Assembly: GCA_015679245.1 (NCBI GenBank)
Contig: CP064953.1
Location: 1,054,001-1,118,000 of the forward strand
DNA length: 64,000 nt
DNA from: Actinomycetaceae bacterium zg-1166
GTDB taxonomy: Bacteria > Actinomycetota > Actinomycetes > Actinomycetales > Actinomycetaceae
Direction of reading: 5' to 3'
How positions within the stretch are numbered: the stretch's first letter is position 1; each line of letters begins with the position of its first letter. Position numbers and translations under genes: made by a program. Of the stretch, positions 45,340 to 56,182 are shown in pieces. The notes under the pieces were generated by a model that was given only the letters and a program-made list of their open reading frames with translations, was not told the origin of the DNA and did no database searches.

Positions 45340-46878
45340 TCAGCTCCTCTGAAACATCTTGAGCATGCGATGAGTTACGGTGAAACCACCAAAGATATTG
45401 ATCGCGGCGACCACAGTCGCGATAAACGCCATGACCCATATTGCCAGGGAATCACTAGAGATCTGTAAAAGAGCACCTACGACGATAATTCCCGAAATCG
45501 CGTTCGTCACCGACATCAAGGGCGTATGCAAGGAATGCGTGACGCTTGTGATGACATAGAAGCCCACAATGACAGCTAGGGTAAAGACGAAGAAATGGCC
45601 TTGTGTCCCTGAAGGTGCAGAGAGAATGAGCCACATGGCCAGAGCTGCCGCTGCGAGCTTGGCCAGTGGAGTTCGCCAAGAAGTCGCAGGAGCCTTCTCT
45701 GGTGAAGCAACCTCGTCGTTCGCTTTTGCCGCAGGTGCAGGAGCTGGAGCCGCAGAAACCTTGACAGGAGGTGGTGGCCACATGATCTGCCCAGCGAGGG
45801 TAACTGTGACGCCACGCACGACTTCGTCGTCCATATTGAGAACGAGCTGACCGTTTTTTTCTGGAGTGGTGAGTTTGAAGAAATTGACGATATTCTGCCC
45901 AAAGAGCTGCGAAGCCTGCCCCGGAAGACGGCGCGAAAGGTCAAGATAGCCGATAATCGTGACACCATTTTCCGTGGTGATGACCTCGCCAGGTTGTGTA
46001 AGCTCACAGTTTCCGCCGTTAGAGGCTCCCAGATCAACAATGATTGAACCAGGCTTCATAGCCGCAACAGCTTCCTTCGTTATGAGGAGCGGTGCCGGAC
46101 GTCCAGGAATCAACGCGGTAGTGATGACGATATCCGAGGCTGCAGCTTCACGCGTATAGACCTCAAGTGCGAGCTTTTCTTGGTCAGCCGTCATTGCCTT
46201 GGCATAACCGTCACTAGATTCCTGCTTCACAGGGATCTCAACGAATTGCCCGCCCATCGATTCGACTTGTTCAGCAACTTCCGGGCGAACGTCGGTCGCT
46301 TTAACAATCGCACCCATCGAATTTGCAGTGCCGATAGCCGCAAGCCCCGCAACACCAGCGCCAATGACATAGATCGTGGCCGGAGGAACTTTTCCCGCAG
46401 CTGTCACCTGCCCCGTAAACACGCGACCAAAAGAATTAGCTGCTTCAATCACAGCTCGGTAACCAGCAATATTAGCCATTGAGGAGCGCACATCCATCGA
46501 CTGTGCACGCGAAATTCTCGGCACAGCATCCATCGCGAGTGCCGAGATGCCAGCCTGAGACAATTCCTCAACAAGTTCGGGATGGGCACCGGGGTTGAGA
46601 CGCGAAATGAGAGTAGCTCCCTGTTTGAGTTGGGAGATATAGGCGCTTCCTGGTGAATCGAGGCATGTGACAATATCAGCCCCCCACACCTCTTCGGCGG
46701 TAACAATCCTGGCACCGGCTTCGCGGAATAGTTCATCGGGATAGCTCGCTTCTACGCCAGCACCTGCTTGAACGCAGACCTCATAGCCGAGCTTGATGAG
46801 TTTACCCACGGTGTCCGGTGTTGCGGCGACGAGGCTTTCCCCCTCGCGTGGTTCTTTCGGCACACCAATAAGCACCAT
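45340..46878 (-). CDS. pntA: NAD(P) transhydrogenase subunit alpha
   Basis: A 512-residue subunit of the fused E. coli-like type (domain I plus the alpha part of domain II in one chain). N-terminal [21 protein letters not shown] and [21 protein letters not shown] give the NAD-binding domain; a Pro/Ala-rich linker ([16 protein letters not shown]) leads to four hydrophobic segments at about 405-500 ([64 protein letters not shown]). First gene of the pntAB operon. Regulation not visible. Confidence 0.96.
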   Translation of the reverse strand: MVLIGVPKEPREGESLVAATPDTVGKLIKLGYEVCVQAGAGVEASYPDELFREAGARIVTAEEVWGADIVTCLDSPGSAYISQLKQGATLISRLNPGAHPELVEELSQAGISALAMDAVPRISRAQSMDVRSSMANIAGYRAVIEAANSFGRVFTGQVTAAGKVPPATIYVIGAGVAGLAAIGTANSMGAIVKATDVRPEVAEQVESMGGQFVEIPVKQESSDGYAKAMTADQEKLALEVYTREAAASDIVITTALIPGRPAPLLITKEAVAAMKPGSIIVDLGASNGGNCELTQPGEVITTENGVTIIGYLDLSRRLPGQASQLFGQNIVNFFKLTTPEKNGQLVLNMDDEVVRGVTVTLAGQIMWPPPPVKVSAAPAPAPAAKANDEVASPEKAPATSWRTPLAKLAAAALAMWLILSAPSGTQGHFFVFTLAVIVGFYVITSVTHSLHTPLMSVTNAISGIIVVGALLQISSDSLAIWVMAFIATVVAAINIFGGFTVTHRMLKMFQRS

Positions 46879-47143
46879 TGACTCCTTGTGTCGATCTCGT
46901 AGTTATAGCGGACGCAGCGTGAGCTAGAGCACGTGCAGCTGCCACCGTATAGAGTCTACGGCTTCTCGGCGTCGAAATTGAGAGAACGCGCATAGATGAA
47001 CGCACACGAGTGTGCATGTGGCACCCACATACACGCCATCTTCCAGGAATCTCATTCTCTCCTCTACTATCCCCAACGCGCATTCCCATGCACATTCTCG
47101 TGTGCGTTCTTGACGTACGCGCTCTCTGGATAGCTGATTGAAT

Positions 47144-48133
47144 TCAATGAATCTTGCGCGCGTCACCTAAACGTACGATGAGGCGTTCGAGTGCAAAATG
47201 TGCATCTCGGGAGCCACCCTTTACTTCTTCGTCGCCCGAAGCCACGGCAAGAACAGCCTGGGCGAGTCCCTCTCCACTCCAAGCTCGCAATTCCCGGCGA
47301 ATTCGATCTGTTTGCCATGATGCGAGGCCGAGTGAGCCTTCTGCCCCATGCCTTCGTGCTCCAACTACAAGACACATCTGACGCAGCTTCAGCGCAATCG
47401 CACCCACAATAGCTACTGGCGTAGTGCCTACTCCTACGGCATAACGTGCCAGTGCAATAGCACGTCCAGTTGCTCCTGCCAGTGCTGCATCAGCGACGTC
47501 GAAGGCTTGTGCTTCGTGACGTCCAGCGTACATCGCACGCACCGCTTGCTCATCGATCACGCCCTCAACGTCCTCAAGGAGTTGCAGAAAGGCTCCCGAG
47601 AGTTCGCGAAAATCCTTTTGAAAAGCATCAACGAGAGCTTCGAGGGCAGTGTGCGTGACTTTACGTTTGTGCCGGGCAGCGAGTTGGCGCAAGATTGCGA
47701 TCTTATCTGCAGGTCGCTTAACCAGATCAAAAGTGGCATGAGGAAATCCTGCGGAGCTAACCGCCTCAGCGATCTTCTTCGCGTTCATTTTTCCACCACG
47801 ACGCATGAGGAGTACCACGTCTTCTTCCGGATGGTTGAGATAGGCAAGAACATCTGCTTGGAAGAACTCGCTCATTGCTTCCACATGGCGCACCACGAGC
47901 ATACGGGGTTCCCCGAAGAGTGAGGGGCCTGCGAGAGTCGAGAGGGTTCCTCTGGCGTAGGTGCGTGCGTCAATTTTCGTAATCTCGGTGTGTGAATCGC
48001 GTTCACGTGCTAGACCAATGAGCCGTTCTTCTGCCCAATCTCCAATCACCTGCTCGGGATCAGTAAGGAGGATGAGCGGAGCCAGCGGAACCTCGTCCCA
48101 GACTAGGCCAGCCGGACTTTTCTTACCAGCCAT
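47144..48133 (-). CDS. holA: DNA polymerase III subunit delta
   Basis: The 329-residue clamp-loader subunit; opens the sliding clamp. The family layout is clear: PLILLTDPEQVIGDWAEERLIG start, LSTLAGPSLFGEPRMLVVRHVE with the beta-binding segment, a DVVLLMRRGGKMNAKKIAEAV middle and helical collar at the end (DVADAALAGATGRAIALARYAV). There is no Walker A, as expected for delta. It lies beyond comEC on the same strand, the usual actinobacterial order comEA-comEC-holA. About 480 bases of gene-free DNA separate it from comEC. Confidence 0.9.
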   Translation of the reverse strand: MAGKKSPAGLVWDEVPLAPLILLTDPEQVIGDWAEERLIGLARERDSHTEITKIDARTYARGTLSTLAGPSLFGEPRMLVVRHVEAMSEFFQADVLAYLNHPEEDVVLLMRRGGKMNAKKIAEAVSSAGFPHATFDLVKRPADKIAILRQLAARHKRKVTHTALEALVDAFQKDFRELSGAFLQLLEDVEGVIDEQAVRAMYAGRHEAQAFDVADAALAGATGRAIALARYAVGVGTTPVAIVGAIALKLRQMCLVVGARRHGAEGSLGLASWQTDRIRRELRAWSGEGLAQAVLAVASGDEEVKGGSRDAHFALERLIVRLGDARKIH

Positions 48134-48614
48134 CTCTTTTTATCTCTCCTTGGTTGGCTATGTTCCACCTTGTGCCACCTTGTGCGCCGAATCAGGAATG
48201 ATCTGGCCGTGGCGCAATTTTCGCCTCGCGCGATTGTGTTCCAGTCTATCTTCCACGTGAGATTATCTGGGTTTCGCAAGAACACGCGAACACACTTGAC
48301 TCGGCTCGTATCTTCCACCTGAAATATCTGAGTGTGTTTCTTCACACGCGATAGAGACATACAACTCAAAACCCCGCGCCACTCCACTCAACGTCGGGTA
48401 TGTTTCTTCACACGTGGCAGATCGGTGAATATCACTCCCTTCATTCGTGTAATGACTGATGAGACATTGTGTATGCCGCCGTATCGCCACCTGGCGTTAA
48501 AGCCCACTCCACGTGTGAATTCATTCATGTAGAAGAATGAACCCGTCTTCAACTCGTCACTGAGGTATTTTCGCTTATCCGTCCTCCCCACTCTCACATC
48601 TCATATCTCATATC
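48134..48614. other. Gene-free region with repeated TGTTTCTTCACACG
   Basis: About 480 bases between comEC and holA. TGTTTCTTCACACG occurs at 48335-48348 and 48401-48414; around the first copy, GTGTG...CACAC makes a small inverted repeat. ATCTTCCAC also recurs (near 48255 and 48311). At the comEC stop, ATCTCAT repeats three times (48598-48618). The short frames here are unsupported. It may carry the holA promoter. Confidence 0.5.
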
Positions 48615-50108
48615 TCACAGAGCCAGGATCACTGCAGCTGTAAGGAGGAAGGCGACTCCGCCTTTCCATACAGGCACGTCTGAACCTGGGAGGAACTGTA
48701 AAGCGAAGGCCACCTTTTCGATCCACCATGTGCACACTCCTGCCACGGAGAAGCAGATTTGCGAAATTGAATCCGTTATAGGCGAAAGAAGAGCACCTGC
48801 GAGGCCAAGGATCGTCAGTATTCCCACTACTGGTGCAACCACCATATTCGCCACTACTGACCAGAGCGATGCCTGAGGAGAAAGAAGCGCAAGTATGGGC
48901 GTACACGCGAGTTGAGCCGAAAGTGGAATGGCGAGAAGATCAGCAAGAATCCGTGGAATATACGCCTCAAGATGTGCCGCAAGTACCCGGCCTACAAGGA
49001 TAATCGCTCCCGTGGCAAGAGCAGAAAGGAGAAACCCAACCGAGGTTGCCGTCCAGGGGTCAAGGAAGGCCATAGTGATAAGCGCAACGGAAAGAGCAAC
49101 TGCCGCAGAGCTTGACCTTCTAATCCCTATTCCTACAAGAACGACGATGCCCATAAGTACTGCACGCAGTACCGAAGGATGCGGCCCTACGAGAGCGACG
49201 AGACCATACATCATCCCGCTTCCTCCGAGGGCACAGAGCCATCCGCGCCGCCTGCCACACAGCACCACTACACCTGTGAGAAGAATAGAAACATGCCCGC
49301 CTGAGACAGCCGTGAGATGGACAAGAGAAGAACGCCGCATTGCAGTTTCTAGTTCACCCTCAACTCCAGAATCATCACCGAGAGCCACACCGGGAATAAG
49401 GCCGTGAGCATGGGAGGGATACGGCTCAATGAGGCGGCGCACGGCAGTATCAATGCAGCGTACTATTCGTGCCTCTAGTTCTCCGCTCCCCCGTATGTGA
49501 CCCATGTGAACCCTCACGACGAGACGCCCGCGCCACGGCTCTGCAAGGCGACCGGTGAAGGTGAAGTGCTGTCCGCTAAGGATATCGTTGGGAACTCCTT
49601 GAAGAAGAAGAAGAGGCAGATGCGAACTCACGTGGAAGGGAGTATCCGTCATCAGGGTGAGGACGTGCGCACGAACCTCACACTCCTCATGTCCAAAGCG
49701 TTGCCTACAGCTTGGCTTTGCACTCACAATCGCCTCGCCCCTCACGCTTCGATGCGCCGTAGCCGGCTTGGTGACTTCCTCCGGGAAATAGAGGTTTACC
49801 CGTCCACCTGTGATTGAAACTGCGACGAGAAAGGAAAGAAATGCCACACCAATATTCGACAGAAGACGAGGAAGGCTCCTTCGCAGTATGCCGCTAGACC
49901 CACATCCACCACGTGCTCCTCTAATCTCTACATAATGTTCCTCCGCTCCCGTTTTTCTCCCCAACGCGAGAAGAACACAAGCAAGAATGCTTGCCCCGAG
50001 CCCTTCGCCAAGGCAAAACTCCCAACTGACTGGAAATCGTAGAGCCCACCACGTCCCAAGTACTGCCGAGCATCCCGCAGGTAAAAGACGTAGATCCTGT
50101 CCTCTCAC
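48615..50108 (-). CDS. comEC: Competence channel protein ComEC
   Basis: A 497-residue membrane protein of the ComEC/Rec2 family, which forms the pore for single-stranded DNA during transformation. The competence core is clear: HAHGLIPGVALGDDSG, SSLVHLTAVSGGHVSILL, GPHPSVLRAVLMGIVVLVG and LSAQLACTPILALLS (in parts). About ten helices. The C-terminal metallo-beta-lactamase domain of longer ComEC proteins is absent, which is common in this group. It overlaps comEA by four bases. Whether the organism is competent cannot be told from this window alone. Confidence 0.9.
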   Translation of the reverse strand: MRGQDLRLLPAGCSAVLGTWWALRFPVSWEFCLGEGLGASILACVLLALGRKTGAEEHYVEIRGARGGCGSSGILRRSLPRLLSNIGVAFLSFLVAVSITGGRVNLYFPEEVTKPATAHRSVRGEAIVSAKPSCRQRFGHEECEVRAHVLTLMTDTPFHVSSHLPLLLLQGVPNDILSGQHFTFTGRLAEPWRGRLVVRVHMGHIRGSGELEARIVRCIDTAVRRLIEPYPSHAHGLIPGVALGDDSGVEGELETAMRRSSLVHLTAVSGGHVSILLTGVVVLCGRRRGWLCALGGSGMMYGLVALVGPHPSVLRAVLMGIVVLVGIGIRRSSSAAVALSVALITMAFLDPWTATSVGFLLSALATGAIILVGRVLAAHLEAYIPRILADLLAIPLSAQLACTPILALLSPQASLWSVVANMVVAPVVGILTILGLAGALLSPITDSISQICFSVAGVCTWWIEKVAFALQFLPGSDVPVWKGGVAFLLTAAVILAL

Positions 50109-51181
50109 GACACACTCACTCGATCTCTCAACTTGGCCAGAGTAGCTGCACCAATTCCTGAGATCTCGTTGAGCTGATCCACACTAGTGAAAGGTCCGTG
50201 TTCTTCACGGTGAGAGAGAATCGCCTGGGCAAGGCTTGGCCCGATCCCTGGCAAAGTTTGTAAAGTTGCAGCATCGGCTCGATTGATATTCACTTTCCCG
50301 TCAGAAGCCTGCCACAAGCTACCCGGCGAACTCCCTTTGTTTATTCCCGTAACACCACCACTTTCTCCTGCTGTGGCACCGTGTGTTTCTCCCAATGCTT
50401 CCAGATGAATATGGCTCCCATCTTCAAGAAGAGCCGCAAGGTTGAGCGAAGCCGGATCAGCCTTATCGGAAAATCCTCCAGCTGCCTCCACAAGATCTCC
50501 AATTCGGCTTCCTGAAGGAAGAGGGTAGACCCCAGGCTTCGTCACTTCCCCGGAAATATACGCGATGATTTCACCGCGCGAAGCCGAAGTTGAAGCCGTA
50601 CCTCCACCAGGTTCCACTCCCTCTGGTTCTAGAGAGTGCAGAGTAGGAGAGGGAGTGAGGAGTCTGAGTTCTTCCTCACTGATTTGCGCCGACGAGTTCG
50701 TCTCTTTGCTCGCAGAATGCATGTTCAGGCCGATCCACACCCACGTGGCAAGGAGACCAGCAAGCAGAAGGAAAACGAGAACACGAAGAGCTGATCCATC
50801 GAGGGCTAATCGCCAGCGTCCAGAAATATCGGAGAGAGCAGCGACATCCTCACCTGTTCCACTAGCCAGGGCGAGAGAGGCAAGGCTTCTACGCCGTTCC
50901 TCATACGAGTGTTCAGGCCTGACTCGTCTGGAAGTGACCTTCTTGCACGCTATTTCATCCTCGGCTATGAATCCTTCTTCACTATCTCCTCCAGTACGTG
51001 AAACCGGGTGGGTTTCTCGTGCAAAATTCTGTTCAGACAGGTGCGGTTCACGACGATGATGCGCACCCTTTCTGCTCTTCTCACCAGAGGGTGATGACTT
51101 CTCCAGCTGTCGCGAGCGCAGGTTAACCCTACCCACGGGAGGGATTCGTGGGGGTGCACTTCGAGGAGGAGTCTCACGCAT
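50105..51181 (-). CDS. comEA: Competence DNA receptor ComEA (SLBB and HhH domains)
   Basis: A 358-residue protein: 135 residues of basic disordered cytoplasmic sequence, one membrane helix (about 133-153, LRVLVFLLLAGLLATWVWIGL), an outer SLBB domain (residues ~203-260, IIAYISGEVTKPGVYPLPSGSRIGDLVEAAGG, in part), a linker, and a C-terminal double helix-hairpin-helix (KVNINRADAATLQTLPGIGPSLAQAI, FTSVDQLNEISGIGAATLAKL) that binds double-stranded DNA. Coupled to comEC. The long N-terminal tail exceeds the usual ComEA length and is poorly conserved. Confidence 0.93.
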   Translation of the reverse strand: MRETPPRSAPPRIPPVGRVNLRSRQLEKSSPSGEKSRKGAHHRREPHLSEQNFARETHPVSRTGGDSEEGFIAEDEIACKKVTSRRVRPEHSYEERRRSLASLALASGTGEDVAALSDISGRWRLALDGSALRVLVFLLLAGLLATWVWIGLNMHSASKETNSSAQISEEELRLLTPSPTLHSLEPEGVEPGGGTASTSASRGEIIAYISGEVTKPGVYPLPSGSRIGDLVEAAGGFSDKADPASLNLAALLEDGSHIHLEALGETHGATAGESGGVTGINKGSSPGSLWQASDGKVNINRADAATLQTLPGIGPSLAQAILSHREEHGPFTSVDQLNEISGIGAATLAKLRDRVSVS

Positions 51182-51350
51182 ACCTCCAGTGTGAATATCT
51201 GTTGCGCAGGTACGTTGAGAAAGTCCCCTATCTGTGAATAACTACAGGCTGTGGATACGTGGCGACGTTTTGGAGACTCAACTCTGGCATGTACGTTATC
51301 ACACCAAAACTCACGATTTGCTGACTCTTAGCCCACCACGTTTTCCTGCC

Positions 51351-51433
51351 TCAACCCTTGTAGGTCAAGGTAGTCACCAAGAATTCGCCACCTTTGGACA
51401 TCATTTTCGACTTCAACCCTTGTAGGTCAAGGT
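51351..51433. repeat. Duplicated 3' end of the epimerase gene
   Basis: TCAACCCTTGTAGGTCAAGGT (21 bp) occurs at 51351-51371 and at 51413-51433. The second copy is the last six codons plus stop (LTYKG) of the epimerase-like gene; the first lies beyond its stop, 62 bases away. It looks like the trace of an older tandem duplication or of a repair event. Confidence 0.85.
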
Positions 51434-52372
51434 GGCTGTGAGAGAACGCGTGTGTCCAGGCATGAGAGGGAGACGCGAGGCTGCATCGGCGCGATTAGCA
51501 GCATTATCGAGGGCTGATCGCGGAGAAAGTGCCACACTCCCCCGACTTGCGCGAGCGAGCTCGTCGCCAGTATTGATGCAGACCACGGGAGCCTCTGTGG
51601 GTTCCTGAGTGAGCAAAATTTGGCTCCCTCGTGCCGGATTCGTCAGTGACGTGGTGACGATTCCATCCTCATTGGGTACAAGATCGGTGAAGGCTTGGTC
51701 TATCTTTTGCCGTCCAAGGTAGTCCACGCGCACCGGAAAGCCCACTCCGGCAAAAGCTGCGTCCCCAGGAAGAGGGTTTCCTTCCTTCGTCGCTACCACC
51801 TTCGTGCGTGCAGGAATCGCAAGAGAAAAATTAGAAATTCCATGCACCCCAGGCATCTTCACGCACGGACGCCAACCGAGAGCCACCGGCGCCTCGTAAG
51901 AACCTCTATTCGTCACATCGAGAGTGAAAGAGAGATGTTCGAAACCGCCCTTACCCGTATCCAGCGAGAAAATCACGGAGACGGTGAACGGCCAGGGGTA
52001 GGCCTCACTTGCCTCGACATCAGCGACAAGACGCAGGGCACCTCCGGCAGGGACGCGCACAAAATCAAGCTGAGCGAGTAACCCGGGCATCCCAGGTGAA
52101 ACCTCAATATGTTTACCGGCGAAACTGTAGGATCCCGAAGGAATCTTCCCACACCACGGTGCCATAACGAGAGAACGCTCACCCGCTACTTCTTCGAGTT
52201 CTTTACCACTCTCATAACCATCGATAGCCTCCTGCCCAGGGCGAGGTTGCCAAGAGAGCAGCGTTGCTCCGCGTGCAGCAACGAGGGCGCTCGAACCTTC
52301 AGGAGTGCTCAACTGCCAGGCGGGAAACCCGCAGAAATCAACGCTGTCGATGGATGGTACAAAGCCAGCCAT
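51413..52372 (-). CDS. Aldose 1-epimerase family protein (hexose-6-phosphate mutarotase-like)
   Basis: I start at ATG 52372 after GAGGAG (MAGFVPSIDSVDFCGFPAWQ), giving 319 residues of the galactose mutarotase fold. Recognisable blocks: VAARGATLLSWQPRP, VMAPWCGKIPSGSYSFAGKHIEV, LSFTLDVTNRGSYEAPVALGWRPCVKMPG with the substrate His position replaced by surrounding residues, and DQAFTDLVPNEDG near the end. Probably interconverts sugar anomers; substrate not known. Single gene, ahead of leuS on the same strand. Confidence 0.78.
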   Translation of the reverse strand: MAGFVPSIDSVDFCGFPAWQLSTPEGSSALVAARGATLLSWQPRPGQEAIDGYESGKELEEVAGERSLVMAPWCGKIPSGSYSFAGKHIEVSPGMPGLLAQLDFVRVPAGGALRLVADVEASEAYPWPFTVSVIFSLDTGKGGFEHLSFTLDVTNRGSYEAPVALGWRPCVKMPGVHGISNFSLAIPARTKVVATKEGNPLPGDAAFAGVGFPVRVDYLGRQKIDQAFTDLVPNEDGIVTTSLTNPARGSQILLTQEPTEAPVVCINTGDELARASRGSVALSPRSALDNAANRADAASRLPLMPGHTRSLTATLTYKG

Positions 52373-52442
52373 AAGTACTCCTCTCAAATCTGTGGTGTGT
52401 CAGTCTACCTGCGTGGACGTGGGTGCTTGGAACCTCATCCTC

Positions 52443-55382
52443 TCAGGGAACGATATTGACAAGGCCAGGGGCACGCACGATGACCTTTCGTGGCTTGCCC
52501 TCCACGAACTTCTGCACACGTTCACAGGCCAGAGCCAATGCAGAGAGTTCATCCTCGGAGATGTCGGCGGGCACCTCAAGGCGTTCGCGCACCTTCCCCC
52601 TCACTTGGATAACACAGGTCACAGTGTCATCGTGTAGAAGGGATTCATCGGTAACCACAGGGAAAGGTTCGTGAGCAAGAGAAACAGAATGCCCCAGACG
52701 CGACCAGAGCTCCTCAGCTATGTGCGGTGCCACGGGAGCCACCATGAGGACAAGATCCTCAGCAGCTTTCCGAGGGACGGCGGCAAGGCCAGTGAGGTGG
52801 TTGTTGAGAACAATCATCTTCGCGATGGCAGTGTTGATGCGCATGGCATCATACTCGACTCTCACCTCGGCAATCGTGCGAGCTAAGAGCTTGGCCGTCT
52901 TCTCGTCAAGCTCATCCTCACTCACGATAAGTTCGCCAGTGGATTCGTCGATGATGTTGCGCCACAAACGCTGAAGGAAACGCTGTGAACCAACGACAGC
53001 GCGTGTCTCCCACGGACGCGAGACATCAAGGGGACCCATCGACATTTCGTAGAGGCGGAAGGTATCAGCTCCATATTCGGCGCACATCTCGTCGGGGGTG
53101 ACGATGTTCTTCAGCGACTTTCCCATCTTGCCGTACTCGCGAGTGACAGCCTCACCCTTCCAGATGAAGGAAGGTTCACCTGCTTCATCCACACCGTTTT
53201 CTTCCACTTCCTCAGCCGGCACATACTGCCCACGCGCATCGGTGTAGGCATAGGCCTGTACGTAGCCTTGGTTAAAGAGTTTGTGGAAAGGCTCGAAGGA
53301 GGAGACATAGCCGAGATCGAAGAGTACCTTGTGCCAGAAACGCGCGTAGAGGAGGTGAAGAACCGCATGTTCCACGCCTCCTACGTACAGATCCGTTCCG
53401 CCCGAGATATTTCCAGCCTGAGGCCGCGGCCCCATCCAGTACTCTTCGTTCTCCTTCGCACAAAAGGTTTCAGAATTCGTTGGATCAGCGTAGCGCAGTT
53501 CGTACCAGCATGAGCCTGCCCACTGCGGCATTGTATTCGTATCTCGGTAGTACGTCTTGCTACCTTCGCCCAGATCAAGTTCGATTTTGACCCATTCGTG
53601 AGCACGTGAAAGCGGAGGCTCGGGCATTGAATCGGCATCCTCGGGATCGTAGGAAGCTGGAGAGTAGTCTGTGATCTCTGGAAGCTCAATTGGCAGGGCG
53701 GATTCAGGTAGGGGGTGAACCACACCGTCCTCATCCCAGACCACAGGGAAAGGCTCACCCCAGTAACGCTGGCGTGAGAAGAGCCAGTCGCGTAAACGGT
53801 GCGTCACGGTGAAGCGGCCTCGACCGTTTTCCTCAAGCCACGCTGTCATTTTCGCTTTGGCTTCCTCTTTGCCCAGACCATTAAGAGTGAGAGAATCGTT
53901 GGCTGAGTCCACAGCCACGCCGTCTCCCGTGTAGGCTCCTTCGGCAAGGTTAGGCTCGTAGGGATCCTCAGCTGGACCGATCGTGCGGACAATATCGAGT
54001 TCATACTTGCGGGCAAAGGCCCAGTCGCGATCGTCGTGGGCGGGAACAGCCATGATGGCACCCGTACCGTAGCCCATAAGTACATAGTCAGCGACGAAGA
54101 TCGGCACACGTGCACCGTTGACAGGGTTGATCCCGAAGAATCCGGAAAAGACGCCCGTCTTGATGCGGCCTTCGTCGGCGCGCTCAACTTCAGATTTATG
54201 GGCAGCTTCACTGCGGTAGGCTGCTACAGCGGCTGCTGGGGTGGCGGCTCCGCCCGTCCAGGCGGTCTTCGTTTCCTCAGGCCACGCAGTGGGAACTGTG
54301 AGGGCAGATTCGTCGTCACTTCCACCGGGAAGTGTGCCACCGAGAATCGGATGCTCGGGTGCCACCACCATGAAGGTGGCACCAAAGAGAGTATCGGGAC
54401 GAGTGGTGTAGACCTCAAGTGCGGCAGGTGTGCCATCAATGCTCGGGGCACCGGGCACTTCGAAAATCACGGAAGCCCCTTCGGAGCGGCCGATCCAGTT
54501 ACGCTGCATAAGGCGCACTTTTTCAGGCCAATCGATCGTGTCGAGATCCTCGGCAAGACGGTCGGCGTAGGCAGTGATGCGCATCATCCACTGGCGTAGG
54601 TTGCGCTTGAAAACAGGGTAGTTTCCACGTTCAGAACGCCCTTCAGATGTCACCTCCTCGTTGGCGAGAACGGTGCCAAGCCCAGGACACCAATTAACTG
54701 GGGCTTCACTCACGTAGGCAAGACGGTAGCTATCGACGATGTCCGCGCGTTCCTTCGCCCCGAGGCTGGTAAAGGAACGGCCATCAGGTGTGGAGATCTC
54801 GCCAGATTCGAGCTTGGCAATAAGTTCGCTGATCGGGCGTGCAGCGCCGAGGCCGCGTCCGTCACGACGGGGAGCAGACGGATCGAACCATGAGTTGAAC
54901 ACCTGGAGGAAGATCCACTGCGTCCATTTCACATATTCCACGTCTGTGGTGGCGAAGGAGCGGCGCGAATCGTGGGAGAGGCCGATAATGCGCAGCTGAC
55001 GGCGCATATTGGCAATATTTTCCTCAGTGGTAATACGCGGATGCTGGCCTGTCTGTACGGCGTACTGTTCGGCAGGCAAGCCGAAAGCATCGTAGCCCAT
55101 CGTATAGAGGACGTTCTTGCCCTTCATTCGTTGGTAGCGAGCCACGGTATCGGTAGCAATGTAACCAAGGGGGTGACCCACATGCAGGCCTTTGCCTGAG
55201 GGGTAGGGGAACATGTCGAGGATGTAGAACTTCTCGGATGCAGTGTCACCAGCAAGATCACCTACAGGGTTTGCCGCGTGGAATGTGCCTTCTTCTTCCC
55301 AACGCTGCTGCCAGTCAGCTTCGATTGACTGTGCCAGTTCAGCGGTGTAGCGGAACTGTGTGGGTTCGCTCGGCGTGCTCAT
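52443..55382 (-). CDS. leuS: Leucyl-tRNA synthetase
   Basis: The 979-residue class I synthetase. HVGH in [15 protein letters not shown] is the HIGH motif and KMGKS in [16 protein letters not shown] is the KMSKS motif. The CP1 editing domain lies at about 270-470 ([40 protein letters not shown], in parts). The C-terminal extension typical of LeuRS is present. Slightly longer than E. coli LeuS (860) because of insertions common in actinobacteria. Divergent from the HIT gene. Confidence 0.97.
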   Translation of the reverse strand: MSTPSEPTQFRYTAELAQSIEADWQQRWEEEGTFHAANPVGDLAGDTASEKFYILDMFPYPSGKGLHVGHPLGYIATDTVARYQRMKGKNVLYTMGYDAFGLPAEQYAVQTGQHPRITTEENIANMRRQLRIIGLSHDSRRSFATTDVEYVKWTQWIFLQVFNSWFDPSAPRRDGRGLGAARPISELIAKLESGEISTPDGRSFTSLGAKERADIVDSYRLAYVSEAPVNWCPGLGTVLANEEVTSEGRSERGNYPVFKRNLRQWMMRITAYADRLAEDLDTIDWPEKVRLMQRNWIGRSEGASVIFEVPGAPSIDGTPAALEVYTTRPDTLFGATFMVVAPEHPILGGTLPGGSDDESALTVPTAWPEETKTAWTGGAATPAAAVAAYRSEAAHKSEVERADEGRIKTGVFSGFFGINPVNGARVPIFVADYVLMGYGTGAIMAVPAHDDRDWAFARKYELDIVRTIGPAEDPYEPNLAEGAYTGDGVAVDSANDSLTLNGLGKEEAKAKMTAWLEENGRGRFTVTHRLRDWLFSRQRYWGEPFPVVWDEDGVVHPLPESALPIELPEITDYSPASYDPEDADSMPEPPLSRAHEWVKIELDLGEGSKTYYRDTNTMPQWAGSCWYELRYADPTNSETFCAKENEEYWMGPRPQAGNISGGTDLYVGGVEHAVLHLLYARFWHKVLFDLGYVSSFEPFHKLFNQGYVQAYAYTDARGQYVPAEEVEENGVDEAGEPSFIWKGEAVTREYGKMGKSLKNIVTPDEMCAEYGADTFRLYEMSMGPLDVSRPWETRAVVGSQRFLQRLWRNIIDESTGELIVSEDELDEKTAKLLARTIAEVRVEYDAMRINTAIAKMIVLNNHLTGLAAVPRKAAEDLVLMVAPVAPHIAEELWSRLGHSVSLAHEPFPVVTDESLLHDDTVTCVIQVRGKVRERLEVPADISEDELSALALACERVQKFVEGKPRKVIVRAPGLVNIVP

Positions 55383-55559
55383 CGTTCTCCTTCAAGGTGT
55401 CACTTATCCACTGTTAAGCCTATCGCAGCGGGAGATTTGCTCCCTTCCCTGCCCATTGTTGGTCAGCTCACGTTAGCATCGGAATTTAAGAATTCGAGGA
55501 GTCAGGAATGACGAAGAGCGAGGACAATGGTGAGGCAGGCCTACCAAGACGCGCGCTTT

Positions 55560-55574
55560 GCTCAATGATTGAGC
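55560..55574. promoter_or_regulatory. Palindrome in the leuS-HIT gap
   Basis: GCTCAAT-G-ATTGAGC, two perfect 7-base arms around one base, 15 bases before the HIT-protein start codon. Suited to a dimeric repressor; no regulator can be named. Confidence 0.4.
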
Positions 55575-55589
55575 GTCTAGGATGATTCC

Positions 55590-56027
55590 ATGAGCGTTTT
55601 CACAGAAATTATCGCTGGCACTATCCCTGGCCGTTTTGCCTATGCAGACGAGCATTGCGTCGCTTTCGCGACAATTGAACCATTGACTCATGGACATCTC
55701 CTCGTCGTTCCTCGCATGGAGGTTGATCGCCTCACTGACCTCGACGAATACCTCGTCGCTCACCTCTTCACAGTGGCTCAGCGCATCGGGCGCGCGCAGG
55801 AAAAGGCTTTCGCCTCCACTCGTGCCATGATGATCGTTGCCGGGCTTGAGGTTCCTCACGCCCACATTCATGTTTTCCCGGCTACGTCCGAAGCTAATCT
55901 CAATTTCCGTGCTGCCATGCGCGATGTGCCGGGTGACGTTCTCGACGAGGATGTGAGCGCTATACGTGAGGCTCTCATCGAACTCGGATTCGCTGAGTAC
56001 GTCCCGGCAGATCTCCACGCACTCTGA
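55590..56027 (+). CDS. HIT-family nucleotide hydrolase/transferase
   Basis: A 145-residue HIT protein. The histidine triad PHAHIHVFP is at about residues 90-98, preceded by the early PGRFAYADEHCVAFATIEPLTHGHLLVVPR block (in part) with its conserved His/Asp. Acts on AMP- or ADP-linked substrates; cytoplasmic. Single gene ended by the 26-bp palindrome at 56111. Confidence 0.92.
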   Translation: MSVFTEIIAGTIPGRFAYADEHCVAFATIEPLTHGHLLVVPRMEVDRLTDLDEYLVAHLFTVAQRIGRAQEKAFASTRAMMIVAGLEVPHAHIHVFPATSEANLNFRAAMRDVPGDVLDEDVSAIREALIELGFAEYVPADLHAL

Positions 56028-56110
56028 TCTGTACACGCTCTCCACACGAGTGAGACTCCCTCGATACTCGATACGCGCAGCAGGACGGAAGGAACGTGCT
56101 CTCTACACGA

Positions 56111-56136
56111 GTGAGGCTCCCTGCAGGGAGCCTCAC
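56111..56136. terminator. Perfect 26-bp palindrome terminator
   Basis: GTGAGGCTCCCTG-CAGGGAGCCTCAC, followed by TTCTTTCC. An imperfect copy of its left part (CACACGAGTGAGACTCCCT) lies at about 56045-56063. It separates the HIT gene from the convergent VKOR gene. Confidence 0.8.
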
Positions 56137-56182
56137 TTCTTTCCGCGTCTTTCCGCACAAGTTAGAGAGTTGACATGCTCTC

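Noticed and set aside
49497-49817. 106-codon plus-strand frame inside comEC
   Set aside because: Antisense shadow of comEC.
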